From contig JAWZYV010006213.1 in the NCBI GenBank assembly GCA_038373885.1, positions 62,001 through 126,000 on the forward strand: DNA of 64,000 nucleotides, given 5' to 3'. The translations under genes were made by a program, and so were the position numbers. A model generated the notes under the pieces. The model searched no databases, had not been told where the DNA came from, and saw nothing but the letters and a program-made list of their open reading frames with translations. Shown piece by piece: positions 40,301 through 53,500 of the stretch; the stretch's first letter is position 1, and each line of letters begins with the position of its first letter. This DNA is from Cheiracanthium punctorium (Eukaryota; Arthropoda; Arachnida; Araneae; Cheiracanthiidae).

Positions 40301-43300
40301 ATTTTTGATGGGAGGAGGGGGGTTACGACTACTGCAACTCACATATAGATATACGTGTGTGTGATAAGGGCGTGAACAGTATATATTTTTTATGGCAAAA
40401 AATTCCTCATGTGGTTGTGACCTCCCCCTATCCCCCCTTGGATACACCACTGTAAGAAGGTTATTTTTCATATTATTTAAAGAAACGTATCATGGAGCTA
40501 GTAGGCGCGATAAATAAAGTGTAAGTTGGCTTCATGCACCAACCTACCCCGTTAATTTTTTTCAGTAAATTTCCTTCTCTAATTTTTTAGTACTATATGA
40601 AATTACCGAAAAATTCAAAAGAAGAAAGCAGAATTTTGATGTATAATAAGATTCAAGTACATTCTATAAATATACCGTGAATCTTCTTAACATTTAGTGC
40701 TTCATTTATACTACGAAAAGAGAATTTTCTTTTATTATTTAATTCTCAATTAACAGCAATATTCAAACTCTCTTGATGTAATAGAACACAATGAAGTTTA
40801 AATATCTATCTAATGAAATGAGAGCATACCTTTTTTAATTTAAATATGAAGAATTTTCCAATTGACTAATTTTTCAAACTAAGCAAAACAATTTCCTTAT
40901 GAGGGTGTATCATTAACGTTTTAAATATTATAATTCAGATTATTCTTTACTCGTAAGTTATAAAATATCTATACTTATATACCGCTCATATTATTATCTG
41001 TATGCATGTGCAAATGAACATTTTTTACAGTCTCTAATTCCTTTCACTCGAACAGAATGACTTATATTTCATTAATAACCTTCCATTATTTATGATTTTT
41101 TTCTGAAACATGTATCTTTTTTCGTTTATAAGATTTTAAACACAAGAACAGAACTCCAACATCAAATGAGAGCTATTTCTAAAAATACACTGCAGATTTT
41201 CTTTCATGCCATCCATTTTCGTTTCTTCTAATGGTGAAGTAAGTTACAGAAACTTTCTACTTACATTTAATCACGTGATATATGTCTAGTGATATTTTTA
41301 GGGGGAAAAAAGTTTACTAGTTTTATATATACTTTTTTCCTTTGCAGCACGATACTTGTTTGAATAAAGAAGAAATGTACTGTTTGGTACAGTGTAGTCA
41401 GTTGGTAAAAGAATGTCATGCTTTGGCAGTATATTATGATATCCTTATAAAAGTAAACTGCTGCAGATTAGTAAATGGTCGGAACAATTTTTATTAAATT
41501 TCCTTGGAAAAATAATTTTGTCATGCATTCGATATGAAATTTCCTTTGTTATGAAGTTTCAGAATGCATTGTGTATTCCATGTAAGTGAATTTCGGTTAC
41601 ATGAAAATTTTGCCTACTATTTACAGATTCCTAACCCATTAACGCACTATTTCATTCAAAAGTGCGAGACTTTGTTAAAGAAAGGAAATGTATATATAAT
41701 ATTTAATATAAATTTAATAAGTATGTAAGTTTGGTTAATAAAAAGGTAAAAAATAGCAAAAAATTCTAATGAATTCAATTTTAGTTAACTTCAAATTAAA
41801 ACTGACTTAACGTCTTAACCCTTAAATGACTTGTGTAGCCTTTTGGCAACAAACCCAATTTAGTTATTATCCAACTTATTTCACGAACATAAAGCAAATA
41901 AAACTAAAGCTTTAGTTGCAAAGACATTTTCATACGAGTTTAATTTTACTGAAGTTTATCAAGAAAAATCTCTGTGTAACCTGTTTATGAAATGAAAATT
42001 ATAGTACATTAGGAATTTAGGGTTAAAAAATAGGGGGGAAAGTATTTGAAATATTTTCTGACTCAGTAAAGACAACGTAACTATGAGATTCATAATGAGA
42101 AGATAGCAAATAACTTATTTAAACTAATTTTTTTAATAGAAATTGTATTGCTTTTTTTTACAGACTATTTTTTGAAGACTATGAATTAGTTTGTTAAAAT
42201 AAAGTATAATAAAAATCTGACAGAGCTTTTCAAACGATATTATGTATACTTAAACTGCATTTAAATTATACGAATAAAAAAAATACTGACTGCTGGAAAT
42301 AAAAACTGCTGGAATGTGCCAGAAAGAAATAGCCACAAAAAGAACGCAGATCATCTTTGCAAAGAATCTGCCAGTGGAAATTTTTTTCGCACATAAAATC
42401 TCCTTTATTCACACTTGGTAGATAAAAAGTAAGTTCATCACAGAGAAACCCTGAAATCATCACTAAGTACGAAAAGTTATTGATCCCAAAATGAGAATAT
42501 AACGACGTTGGCCACTGAGAAAAACGAAAGTTCTTGACGGAGAAAAGACCGAAGGGTGGATTTAACGATTGGCGCAATCGAAATCCATTTCTATAGAACC
42601 AAGTTTATGTGCATTAGCTCACTCGGAATGATATTTTACTTATATAAGGACGTAAAAAAATGACTCGGGTTTCAGCTTTAATGGGTATGTAATACATTAA
42701 TCACTGAGCATTTGACGAAGATGCATCCTTAAAGACGATTTGCATTGTGGAAAATTAATTACTTTGATGAGAGTTTTGTAATTTGACATTTATGTTGCCA
42801 CTGATTCTAACAGCCAGCTCCTTTAAAATGAGCCACATAACTATTAAACAATTCTATGTACAGAACTAAATTTTTAAGCATATTCAGTGTTATTATTATC
42901 ATTATTATTTTTGTTGTTCTTGTTATTATTAAACCTCAATAAATCATTTTTCGCTTTTTTTATGCCCGTATAATTTTACATAATTGACTTCAATCTAACT
43001 CAATAAAGATTAATTATTAGTTAATTAAAGACAGTCGTCAGAGGCGGGCATATTTACTTCACATTGAGTGCACATCACCGACACAGTGAGCGCTTGTGAG
43101 TAAATATCGACTGTCAGCTTTCCCTCACGGTGCTATCTGAGATATCATGTTTTTTTTCCCGTTTAGAACATTTTAGTACTAAGCAAGAACAATAAATTCA
43201 CCTGTGACAATATATCATTAGATATATAAACAAAATAACAGTTGGCAAAAATATGTGACTAATATTTTGAGTTGGATTATTGTAAATGAAGCTAAGCTCA

Positions 43301-46300
43301 CGAAACAGTGATGTGTAGAATCTTCTGTGAAAAGATCGAGTTAAATAAATGTACAGTGAGCATGAACAAAATCAACTAAACATCCTATAATCTGCTGCAG
43401 AAGATCTTTTTACTCATGACTTATGCAGGCGTCATTTCTAAGTCAACAGTGCAGTTTTTCAGTGTCACTCTAGCGTACCGTTATGCTGTTGTCGGTTGTT
43501 TATGGTACAAAATCATCATTGTTGATCAGTTAATAGATTTTTCGTGAATATAGAAAGTAGAATAATTACGCTTTCTTTTTCGTAGACAATTAAAACGATT
43601 ATTTTGCGTTACATGTATTTTTTCTGTAAAATTGTACATTAACTTTGTCTGTTTCTGCCCAGACTACTACAATCACATTTTCAAGTTTTTGTTGATGTTT
43701 AAACGGATAAACTAATTTACGGCATGACTTAAACGGATAAACTAATTTACGGCATGACATATTTACTTCACATTGGCATTACTGGACGGCAATCAAACGG
43801 AGTGACTGGTGTGGACAATTGAAATAATTTGATTTAAAAATGCTCATAAGAGTTAAAACTTCTCACGCATAACTGTGTGTAGAAATAATTTAACCCATTT
43901 GTGCCAGGACATTTTTGCGACTTTCTTCGATTTTTACTGATAACAGAAATAATAGATAAATTTCTGATGTCAACTTCTTGAACAAAGGATGATTTCTTTT
44001 AAAATCATTATGCATAAAAATCGAAATATCAACATCCTACTTGGTCATGTTAAAATATTTTGTAGAGTTGAGGCTCAATACTCATGAACAAAGGCTAGGA
44101 AAAATAAATAACGTTTTCGACTAATAGCGAAAATGCCGTCCCAAAAAAGGGACACTAGGCATACATGGGTTAATAATACTCATGAAATAAAGAGAAGAAA
44201 ATGAAATGGCACTTATAAATTTTTGCGGGCAGAATCGAAAATGTTAAATTTCCGGTATCCTACGATTAGGAAACTGGGCAGAAATGCACTTTTTGTGAAA
44301 GAACTAAAGCACAACTGTTTATTCGAGTATTTCGGATAGTTTGATCGCAAATAGTATGAAGTGGCAGATGATAACTTTTTGCCCTTCTCATTGTACATGT
44401 GTGTATTCACGATTGAACACAACTTTTCCCAACATAACACTTTATTAAAACGAAAACATAAAACAGATAAAACACAAACTGGCACCTTGTGCCGAATACA
44501 AAAAGGGGACTATACCCCAGGCGTAGTAACTCGCTACATACGTTAGTAACTAGCTACAGACCTTATATAGTGTCGCTGTTCACATAGCAACACGGTTCAC
44601 ATTAGCATATCTCTGCTTTTGTGGAAAAAACTGGCCTGGTTGCGAAAACCCTCTCGTGCATTCAAGTCGATTCTCTTGGAGACTCGTGTCCTGGAGGCGG
44701 AGAGGGACATAACGCAAAGTGCTGCCGCCGCAGTACCCCCCTCCTAGTGGAAACGAACATGTAGACGTTCCGGGGGTTTGCTGGTACGTCCTGCGCGTGT
44801 GACCGTAGTGTTTCCGGTCAGATCAGCACTTTTTACCTGTTGCTCGTTCAAAGTGAAAGCAGGCTTCAATCGATCAACGGTGACTATATTTTCCTGGCAT
44901 TTCATTAAAACTTTATAAAATTTATTGGTTCTCATTAGCACAGGAAATGGTCCGTCGTACGGTGGACACAGCGGTGGTTTCACAGAGTCCTTACGGACAT
45001 ATACATCTTTGGACGTGGCTAGTGATTTGGGAATGAATATTTGTTCACGCCGTGAGAAGACGTTGGTCGAGTAATGTATCTAAAGTACCCTCATATACAG
45101 ACAAGATAGCTTGAGTGTCCTTAGGCAATCTTTGTAGAAATAGAGTTTTTAAAAACTCGGTGTCTGTTTTATCGGGTGCTAAGTGCTTCATTTTCCTTAG
45201 TAAGTGGGAAGGTTTTTCATCTCCTAACACTAATTCCGAAAGTAATTGCTTTATCTTTGTTTGTTCGGAATCCGTGAATTCGGCTAAAAGCCGTTTTTTT
45301 AAGGTATCATACTTTAGAGTGGGGGGAGGTGTTAAAACTACATCACTTACATAACTTAAGATATCAGCATTTAGACTAGACACTATGTAATAAAATTTTG
45401 TAGAATCTTCACTAATGTTCGCGATGTGAAATTGTGATTCTATATTAGCGAACCATAAATCTGGAAATTTTTCCCAAAAGGGTGGTAACTTGAGAGCTAC
45501 GCGACTAATGTCGCCGGTTTTCACCGCCTCTGCAGACGTTTCACCATTCATTTTTAGAAAGCCTGACCGAGCAACCAATTAAATGGGGATGAAGAAAAAT
45601 GTATAAATGTTTGTTTAAAACTTGCCACCTGTCTGGTCCGTTGTCTTCAAATACTTGATGACGGTGCGCGCAGGAAAGTCGAAGCAGCAGACCAGAGGAA
45701 ATCTTTACCCGTAGAACACCGTTCTTTGCAATAGGGCGGCTCCAACAAACTCACCGAGGGCCAGCTTGACTGTAGATCTTGCCAAAGCTGCTGAAGAGGC
45801 TTGACTTTGAACATCGATCGAACTTCCAGATTAGCACACTTTGTTTCTTACAGAAGATGGGTTTGTCCCTTTCCGGGTCACCAGATGAAGTGGCAGATGA
45901 TAACTTTTTGCCCTTCTCATTGTACATGTGTGTATTCACGATTGAACACAACTTTTCCCAACATAACACTTTATTAAAACGAAAACATAAAACAGATAAA
46001 ACACAAACTGGCACCTTGTGCCGAATACAAAAAGGGGACTATACCCCAGGCGTAGTAACTCGCTACATACGTTAGTAACTAGCTACAGACCTTATATAGT
46101 GTCGCTGTTCACATAGCAACACGGTTCACATTAGCATATCTCTGCTTTTGTGGAAAAAACTGGCCTGGTTGCGAAAACCCTCTCGTGCATTCAAGTCGAT
46201 TCTCTTGGAGACTCGTGTCCTGGAGGTGGAGAGGGACATAACGCAAAGTGCTGCCGCCGCAAGTACATTTCATACAGAAAATATAATCGAACTCATTTAA

Positions 46301-49300
46301 ATCTAATGCAGCAAAGTTCAATAACAATGTCGATTAAATGAGATCATTTTTCAAGAACCAAAACATAATTTACATTTCTGTTAAAAAAGAAAGGAATAAA
46401 TCAAAAAAAAAAAAAAATTAAAATTCATTTCACATGCTTAATGATCAATTACATATAACGTATTGAATATACTCTCACACCTAAAAAAGAACACCACACA
46501 TAATTTATTTGTCAATTTTGAGGAAGATGTAAGTAAAGGTACAGGCACATTTTTTTTTTTTCAAGAGAAGATTCTTAGAAAAACAGAAAAAAGGGAAACC
46601 CTTCTTCTAGAGCATTAAAAGTCTCTTATTAGGAAAATGGCAAGATATTAAACAACAAAAGGTGTCTTTTTAATAGACTTAATGCTATTAAGCACTTTTT
46701 GTTACTCTAATGAGTCTTCGTAATGAGGTTAATTCATAACTCTGAACACTGTTCATTAGAGCTGATCATAAATTACATGCTGTTAAGGGTTTGATTAATT
46801 CCTCTAATGAAATCGGAATTTATTACCTGAAATAACTCATGTAATATTCCGTCGTTACTTTGATGATCAAGCCATTTTAACTGTGGACTGCTTAATTAAA
46901 GTAGTTTTTCGTGATCGTCATTCAATTTTTACATTTAATATTTTTACTAATAATCGTCTAATAATTTATCAAAATTTCCTAATTGTATCTGCTAAGACTG
47001 CTGAACGAGAAATCATATTTCAAATGAACTGTACTTAATCACAGATGGACAGGGGGTCATGCCAATCAATATGATAACCATTTTTAAAAACTCACTAGAT
47101 CTTTAAAATAAATTATGCACAGCCGTCACATTTAACTGTTTTTATTTTTAATCCAATTGGTATTAAGATGATAATTTTATGTTTACCTCTTAAATTTTTG
47201 TTTAAATAAATGTTGCACATCTGTCACTTTTAAATGTTTTTTTTTTTTTCATTTTAATCCAATTTTTATTAAAATGATAATTTACTGTTTGTCAATTTAA
47301 TAATACTTATTTCTGTTACGAAACACTGAAGAAAATGTTCAGCACAGTGTTCAAAATAGATGTTCTAAATAAATGTATAAATATGCTTTTACTGTAACGA
47401 TAAGTAATCTTACCTGGTGTATTAAGCTATGTTCCTTGTTTGGACGCATTCGAAAAATTAGATGACAATACAGAACTTCTACTTAGGTATTCACAAGTTT
47501 CCTGTTTACAAACAAACCTCTTGTCTGCTATAACTGGTTGTTGTGTTCTATCCACCAAGAGAATTGACTGGTAAAACACACTAATCAATCACCCCAGCTC
47601 AGATCGTGACGTCACGGAAAACTCGTCTGTACATAGCTTTCAGAAATTAATATTATTCTTCGAAATTTTCAAAGAATTTCTATAAATGAGGTTAAAACAT
47701 CGACTGAAATTGGAGATGTGCATATAATTCTAAACGGTATCATGTTTTGAAATATTTGATGTCTTAAAATTTTTGTGAAATTCTACGGCTGACTCCGTTG
47801 TAACACGGTTTGAATATGTTCTCCTAAATTTGTACCCTCCACAACAATGTGGTAGTAATTCGGTAGTTCTTAGTTTATTTATTCTGGTTGATGATGTTGA
47901 AAATGACTTTTGATATTTTTATTCTTTCAAGATTTTAATTATTTTTTCAAAGGGTTTATTAACAGTCAAGAAAATATTCTTTTAGCAAATTCATTCTGTA
48001 TAATTTTGAAAAATCCTAAGAATACTTATTTAACGAATTTTTGAATGAGTCTGTGTGTGCACTGATACACATTTTTCTTAATTATTATTCAAGAAGCATG
48101 GGTATAACCATAACAGGGGCGTTATCGGGGAGGGGAATATCGGGATATATCCCCCCCGCGAAATTTTTGGATTAGTGATGAAATTCCGTCTATTTATACA
48201 CATATAAGTTCATACCCCCGAAAAATGTTTCTGGCTACGCACCTGAACCATAAATGAGATTTATTTTCTAAAACAATATTACAAATAATGAAAATTGCTT
48301 CTAGAACAACAACAACTACAGAAAGTAATTTTGCATGTGTTGTAATAATTTTAAAAAGTATGTGGCAAGTTTCTTGAAAACTTTACATTTTTTTAAATAA
48401 AAATAAGTCAGCACATATTAATTATTTTTTGATTACTGGATTAAAATATTTTATACGCAGGTTGAAATTAACGTTTTTAATGTAATAAAATGCTTTTTAA
48501 AAAACTTTTAAATACCTTTTGGTAATCTGTATTTAATATTTCATTGCTATACGTTATTATTGTTTAATTTTAAAATGCAGTTTTGAGTAATAAGTCAACC
48601 TTTTGCTAACAGCATAAGGCCTATAAACTTAAAAATTAATTGGTTTTTTATTTTTTATTTTGAAACAACTAAAACAATTTCTTATTTAATCAAGAATTTG
48701 TTGCATTGATTTCTCTGAAGTGAACACGATTTTAAGATATTTTCATTTTCATTTTATAAATCCAAGCTCTAATAGAATAAAAACACGATTTAAAATACAA
48801 AATAATGTCTTGTGATTTGTTTTTTAAATTTAATTAATTTCCAAGTTATTTAAAGGAGAAAAAATCCCTATCAATTTAAAATGATTTTTTTCGCTGACAC
48901 TTTTATAAAAATGTAAAATTTTGTTAAAAAGATTTTAAAAATGTTACTTATCTAAAATAAACATGTAGTTAGATAAGACAAAGATGAAGAGTCATGTACA
49001 ATAATACTTTATTAAAAATACTAAAATGTTATCGCTTTAAAATAAATATACATGTAAAGATTTTCTTTTCTGAATATAAAGAATAAATACAACCGTGAAT
49101 TTTCTGAAATAAATTTCAAACGCTCTGTTTCAACAGTTGCTGCTCGGTAAATCTTTCTTATCTGTAAAAACACTTCTAGAGTCATTTTTGTAACATGAAA
49201 ATACATAAGCGTAATGTTCCTTGGAGCTTCACGTACGAACATAAATAAACATAAACAAAGATTCCCTATAAACGCTAAAAGTAAACAAATTACCTATAAA

Positions 49301-50548
49301 ATGCAGTCATTAAATTTAAGCACGGATATTATGAATTATTTCCAAGCGTGTTCACTTTATAGCTCAAACCTTTTCGCATACATTTCGCCGATAAACGTTC
49401 CCATTAACTGAGTCAAATATGTGTTGGACATTAGTGTGGCCATATCTTTCTTTCTCTTTTAAGTAAAATTTGTGTAATTAGTGATAACACTAAAATAATC
49501 TTTATTATTAGAAAGTTTGATAGAGAATAACTGGTTGTATTTTACGTTGTTTTGTTATCACTGCATATATGATTAAACCTTACGCTGAATAAAAATATTT
49601 AAGGCGTGTAATTTAATTTAGGCCCACCGAGAGAGAGAGAGACTAGATTGTAAAACTTCCATTAGTCATATAATCCGCATGTACATGAAATACACATTAA
49701 TCATATGTTATGCATTTTTAAAAGCTCACTTTAATAAGCGTAACATTTTGACTAAATTTTTTTCGGATTTTTATCAGGACAAAATTTAGCTTTCAATATA
49801 AAAGCATGTGAACTCATTTAGCTTTCATACTCATATTTATAACAATGCAATTTTTTCATCATGAAAAGAGCAATTTATTTTAAGTACCGAATGAACAAAT
49901 CTTGAACTCTGTATATATATAAATAGATAGATAGATAGCTAGGTAGATAGATAGATAGATACAGGGTGAGTGAAAAAGTTGCCAAAACCTTTTTGGGGTG
50001 ATAGAACACATCTACACTAGCAAATTTCGTCACAGAAAGTATGAGTGGAACGCAAACGTTGAGCCGCTACGTGGCGTTGAACATGGAAACTTGCGGAAAG
50101 GGGCGTTCCAAATGATATGAAAGTATCGGTCCTCATGTCCAAAGGCATTTCCTTCTGAGGATTGCCGAGAGGATGGCTGGTATGTCCTACGGTTAGGTCT
50201 GGTAAGTCTCTATCCAGTAGGTGTGAAGCTTACATTACAGCTAGGGGACGCTCTTTTCAGGAATTTCTTTGAGCATGTAAATCAAATACACTACTGTTAA
50301 TACAATGCTTTCTAAAATATATCTTCTCATTCATGCGTTAATACTTTAAATGTGCCACCAACTTTGAATGCGTGCCAACTTCTAACAGCTTGTGTTCCGA
50401 CCAACCTTTAGCGCCATTTACAACGCCGTGTGTCGCCGTTTGCTTCCCGTCCTATTTTCTATGAAGAAATTTGCTCATGCAGATGCGTTCTATCATCTAC
50501 ATGATGTCTTCGAGTCATAAAAGTCGTGGTCACTTTTTCAGACTCACC

Positions 50549-50592
<44 letters not shown>

Positions 50593-53500
50593 TCATCTGG
50601 TACGTGTAAATTACACTACAAATACAATATCGTTATAGTTCTACATGTGCATGATAATAGAATTGTTCACTGCATGGGTACATCTTTAAGTTAACAATCA
50701 TAAAGTGTAATATGTATATATTGGAAACTTGTACCGTTAATGCATCTTCTAATAAGAGTTGTAGCATTTAAAAAAGTTTTTACCTGTTTACCCGTCAAAA
50801 ATATACAATGCTCTTGGTAAAAATAAAATTTTATAATGTACCAAATCAAAAAATTACAAAATTGGCCGAGCAAATGTTCCTGCATTAAAAATATGCCGCG
50901 GAAAAGGCAGAACATTTGTCAAGTTGGGCGTGTAATATTGATTGTTTAAGAATCCGTTCATAATGAATGTGAATTAATATCTTTAAAGATACTGACGAAA
51001 TCAAAATAATTTTTTTCACCGTTCTCAATTCGAAATTGTTTTCTATCTTTTATAAAAGAAATAAATAAAATATGAACACAGCATTTTCACTATCCTAGAA
51101 GCTAGGGAACAACTCCCTTCTGCTTGACAAGGAACAAATATCTTATAATGTACTTCAATAGGAGAAAAAAAGATTTGTTACTTTAAAAAATGGTATTAAA
51201 TTAAAGAGGTTAGGGAATTCAATTAGATTCAATATGTTTAGAAGACCTCCACCTTTGATTTCTCAGAGGAATAGTACGTTCTGAAGTGATTAAAGAAATC
51301 TAAAAATCATTTTTACACAATTTTTCTTTCGATCGAAATACAGTGGCAGAATCCCCACAGAAAGATGCGCAGCCTGCTTTATTCCAGCTGGCGCACTTGA
51401 AATTCCACTATGAATGATTTAAAGGTAAAATATTAGTTCGGTATAACCCAGAACGTCTCCGATGTCATATCAACAATTTAATCATAGCATGAGAAGAGGT
51501 GGTTTATATTTAGTACTTAATCACAAGAAATGGTATATTTACAGGCATGTTGCGTTATTTCGTTAAATAGATTCCCCCTCCTTAACTTCATGCATATACG
51601 GAAGGACCAGTTTGGTCTAGTAAAAACTGTCTTGCTCTATAAATATTTTACCTTGAGGAATTTTAAGGAAAAGAATGTTTTTTGGATTCTGAATTTTAAA
51701 TCATATTTCGATGCCTTTTTTTTATTATTTGATTCTTTTTTTACGATCCTTAATATTGCATGATACTTAAAACTTTTAAGTAAATGGCATTAAATATTTA
51801 GTGAAAATAAGTCTTATGTATCCTATTTCTTTAAAAAAAACTACATGACAATTAAATGAATAACGAGCTTTTGCATAAAGACACTTACATTGTACATTTA
51901 GCATAATGGTGGCATTGGATGTCCCTTCTTCATTTTCGGCCATGCACACGTATGTTCCGCTGTCTTTCTTCTCCACATTCATGATAAATAAGACGGGGCC
52001 TGAAGACATCACCCGGTGCATGTGATCGTCCATTTCCGTCACTGGCGGGATGAGAGAGGAATCCTTTGTCCAAGAAAACCATGCGACTGGAGGGTAGGCG
52101 TTCACGCTGATGTTGATTGTAGCATTTGTACCTTCGATCACATCTACTCTTTGGTAAGGCTCTGGAAACTCCGGTTTATCTGAAATTTCAAAGCGGCGAT
52201 TTTAACTTTATGAAAACGAGAGTTAACAGCTATAGAAGTTTGTGTATTTTATTTAAAGATTTTTTTTCAGTTAGTTGAACATTTTTTTTTTTTTTACATA
52301 TGTTTAAAAACGATTTCGCTTCTTACTTTCAAGTATCTGTCTTTCGAGTATTTGTCTTCAAGAAACTATATTAGTTGTATAGACTTTTTGAAAAAAATGG
52401 AACTTATCCAGTAGTTAAAAAAATGCTTATCTCTAAAATATTATAAGTTGACCACGAATAAATTAGAAGAAATCAGAGCCTATCATCGTTTAGGATGTAG
52501 ATCTAATGCCAGTAATGTTTCAAACAATAGGTTGTTCCTACACTAAACCCTAACTCGTGGTGTCACAATCAAACAGAAAGGATAACTTTGAATAATTTAA
52601 GGCGTGTGGACATTCACATACTTTTGAATACTATAACAAGTAAAAGAAAACATGTCTCTTTAAGATACGTGTGTTATCGAGTTACAAGGGAAAGAGATAT
52701 ATTTGTGTGTCACACACATAATATGCCATTTGTGTAGGACATATTACTCCTATAAGCATATATAAGTACAAAAAATGCCTCTAGGCATTTTTTTGTACTT
52801 ATGTATTATGCAGCCAATCTCAGCGTAATCATTATGGGATCCAAAATTAAGGGCAAGGTACTTGGAGGAATAATTAAAAATGACGATGTATTAAAGAAGT
52901 AAATGGGATTAGGGTCCGCTAATTTTTGTAACTGAAAATTTTATAATACTTTTTCGGGATAAAAAAAATGGCAAAAATGGTCGACGGATAGTACGTAAGT
53001 AACACATTTTTAAACATTCATGATGTATTTTGGACAGTACAGCAGTGACTTACGTCTCACTCTTACAGTCACATTCGAGGTCACGGCTGGTAAATCGTCG
53101 CTTTTGGCCTTGCATTCGAACAAAGACTTGTCATCAGCAGACGTAACCGGGAATGTTAAAATGCTCCTCGTCGAAATGGCTCCATAGTCTGCACTGAACG
53201 TCTCTTCCGTGTGGTCGCGAACATGCCGCCCGTCCCGTTTCCACGATATCCTGGCTAGTGGATTGCTGCTGCTAGAGGTGCACGCTAGAGTAACCTATTG
53301 ACAAAAATCAGCAAATCCATAGTTTGCTATAAAGTTATGTATAAAAAATTAAATCATTGTTTTTTACTACAATAGAATGGTAGTTTTAATGAAAATAAAA
53401 CATTAAGTTAATTAATAACGTCGTCTGTACGATGCGTCTTTTGGCAGTAGATTTGTGCTGACAGACCTTTGGTAAAACCGAGTGCCAAAGTTTCTTCATA

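Larger units (their letters stand above)
44357..46261 (-). mobile_element. Internally deleted Ty3/gypsy-like LTR retrotransposon
   Basis: Two 376-bp LTRs (44357-44732 and 45886-46261) start TG, end CA and differ by one base as read by eye, so the insertion is young. AGTA duplicates flank it (44353-44356 and 46262-46265). On the minus strand a possible primer-binding site (TGGTGACCCGGAAAGG) follows the 5' LTR, and a purine tract (AGGAGGGGGG) precedes the 3' LTR. The interior is only 1153 bp: a gag-like frame joined to the end of pol; protease, reverse transcriptase, RNase H and most of integrase are missing, so it would need helper proteins to move. Confidence 0.95.

Noticed and set aside
42266..42577. 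Minus-strand 103-codon frame
   Set aside because: Its composition is Phe/Ser-rich as expected for chance in this DNA; no splice context or recognised motif.
44213..46327. Several short frames in and beside the LTRs
   Set aside because: They appear twice because the LTR is duplicated and match no retroelement protein.
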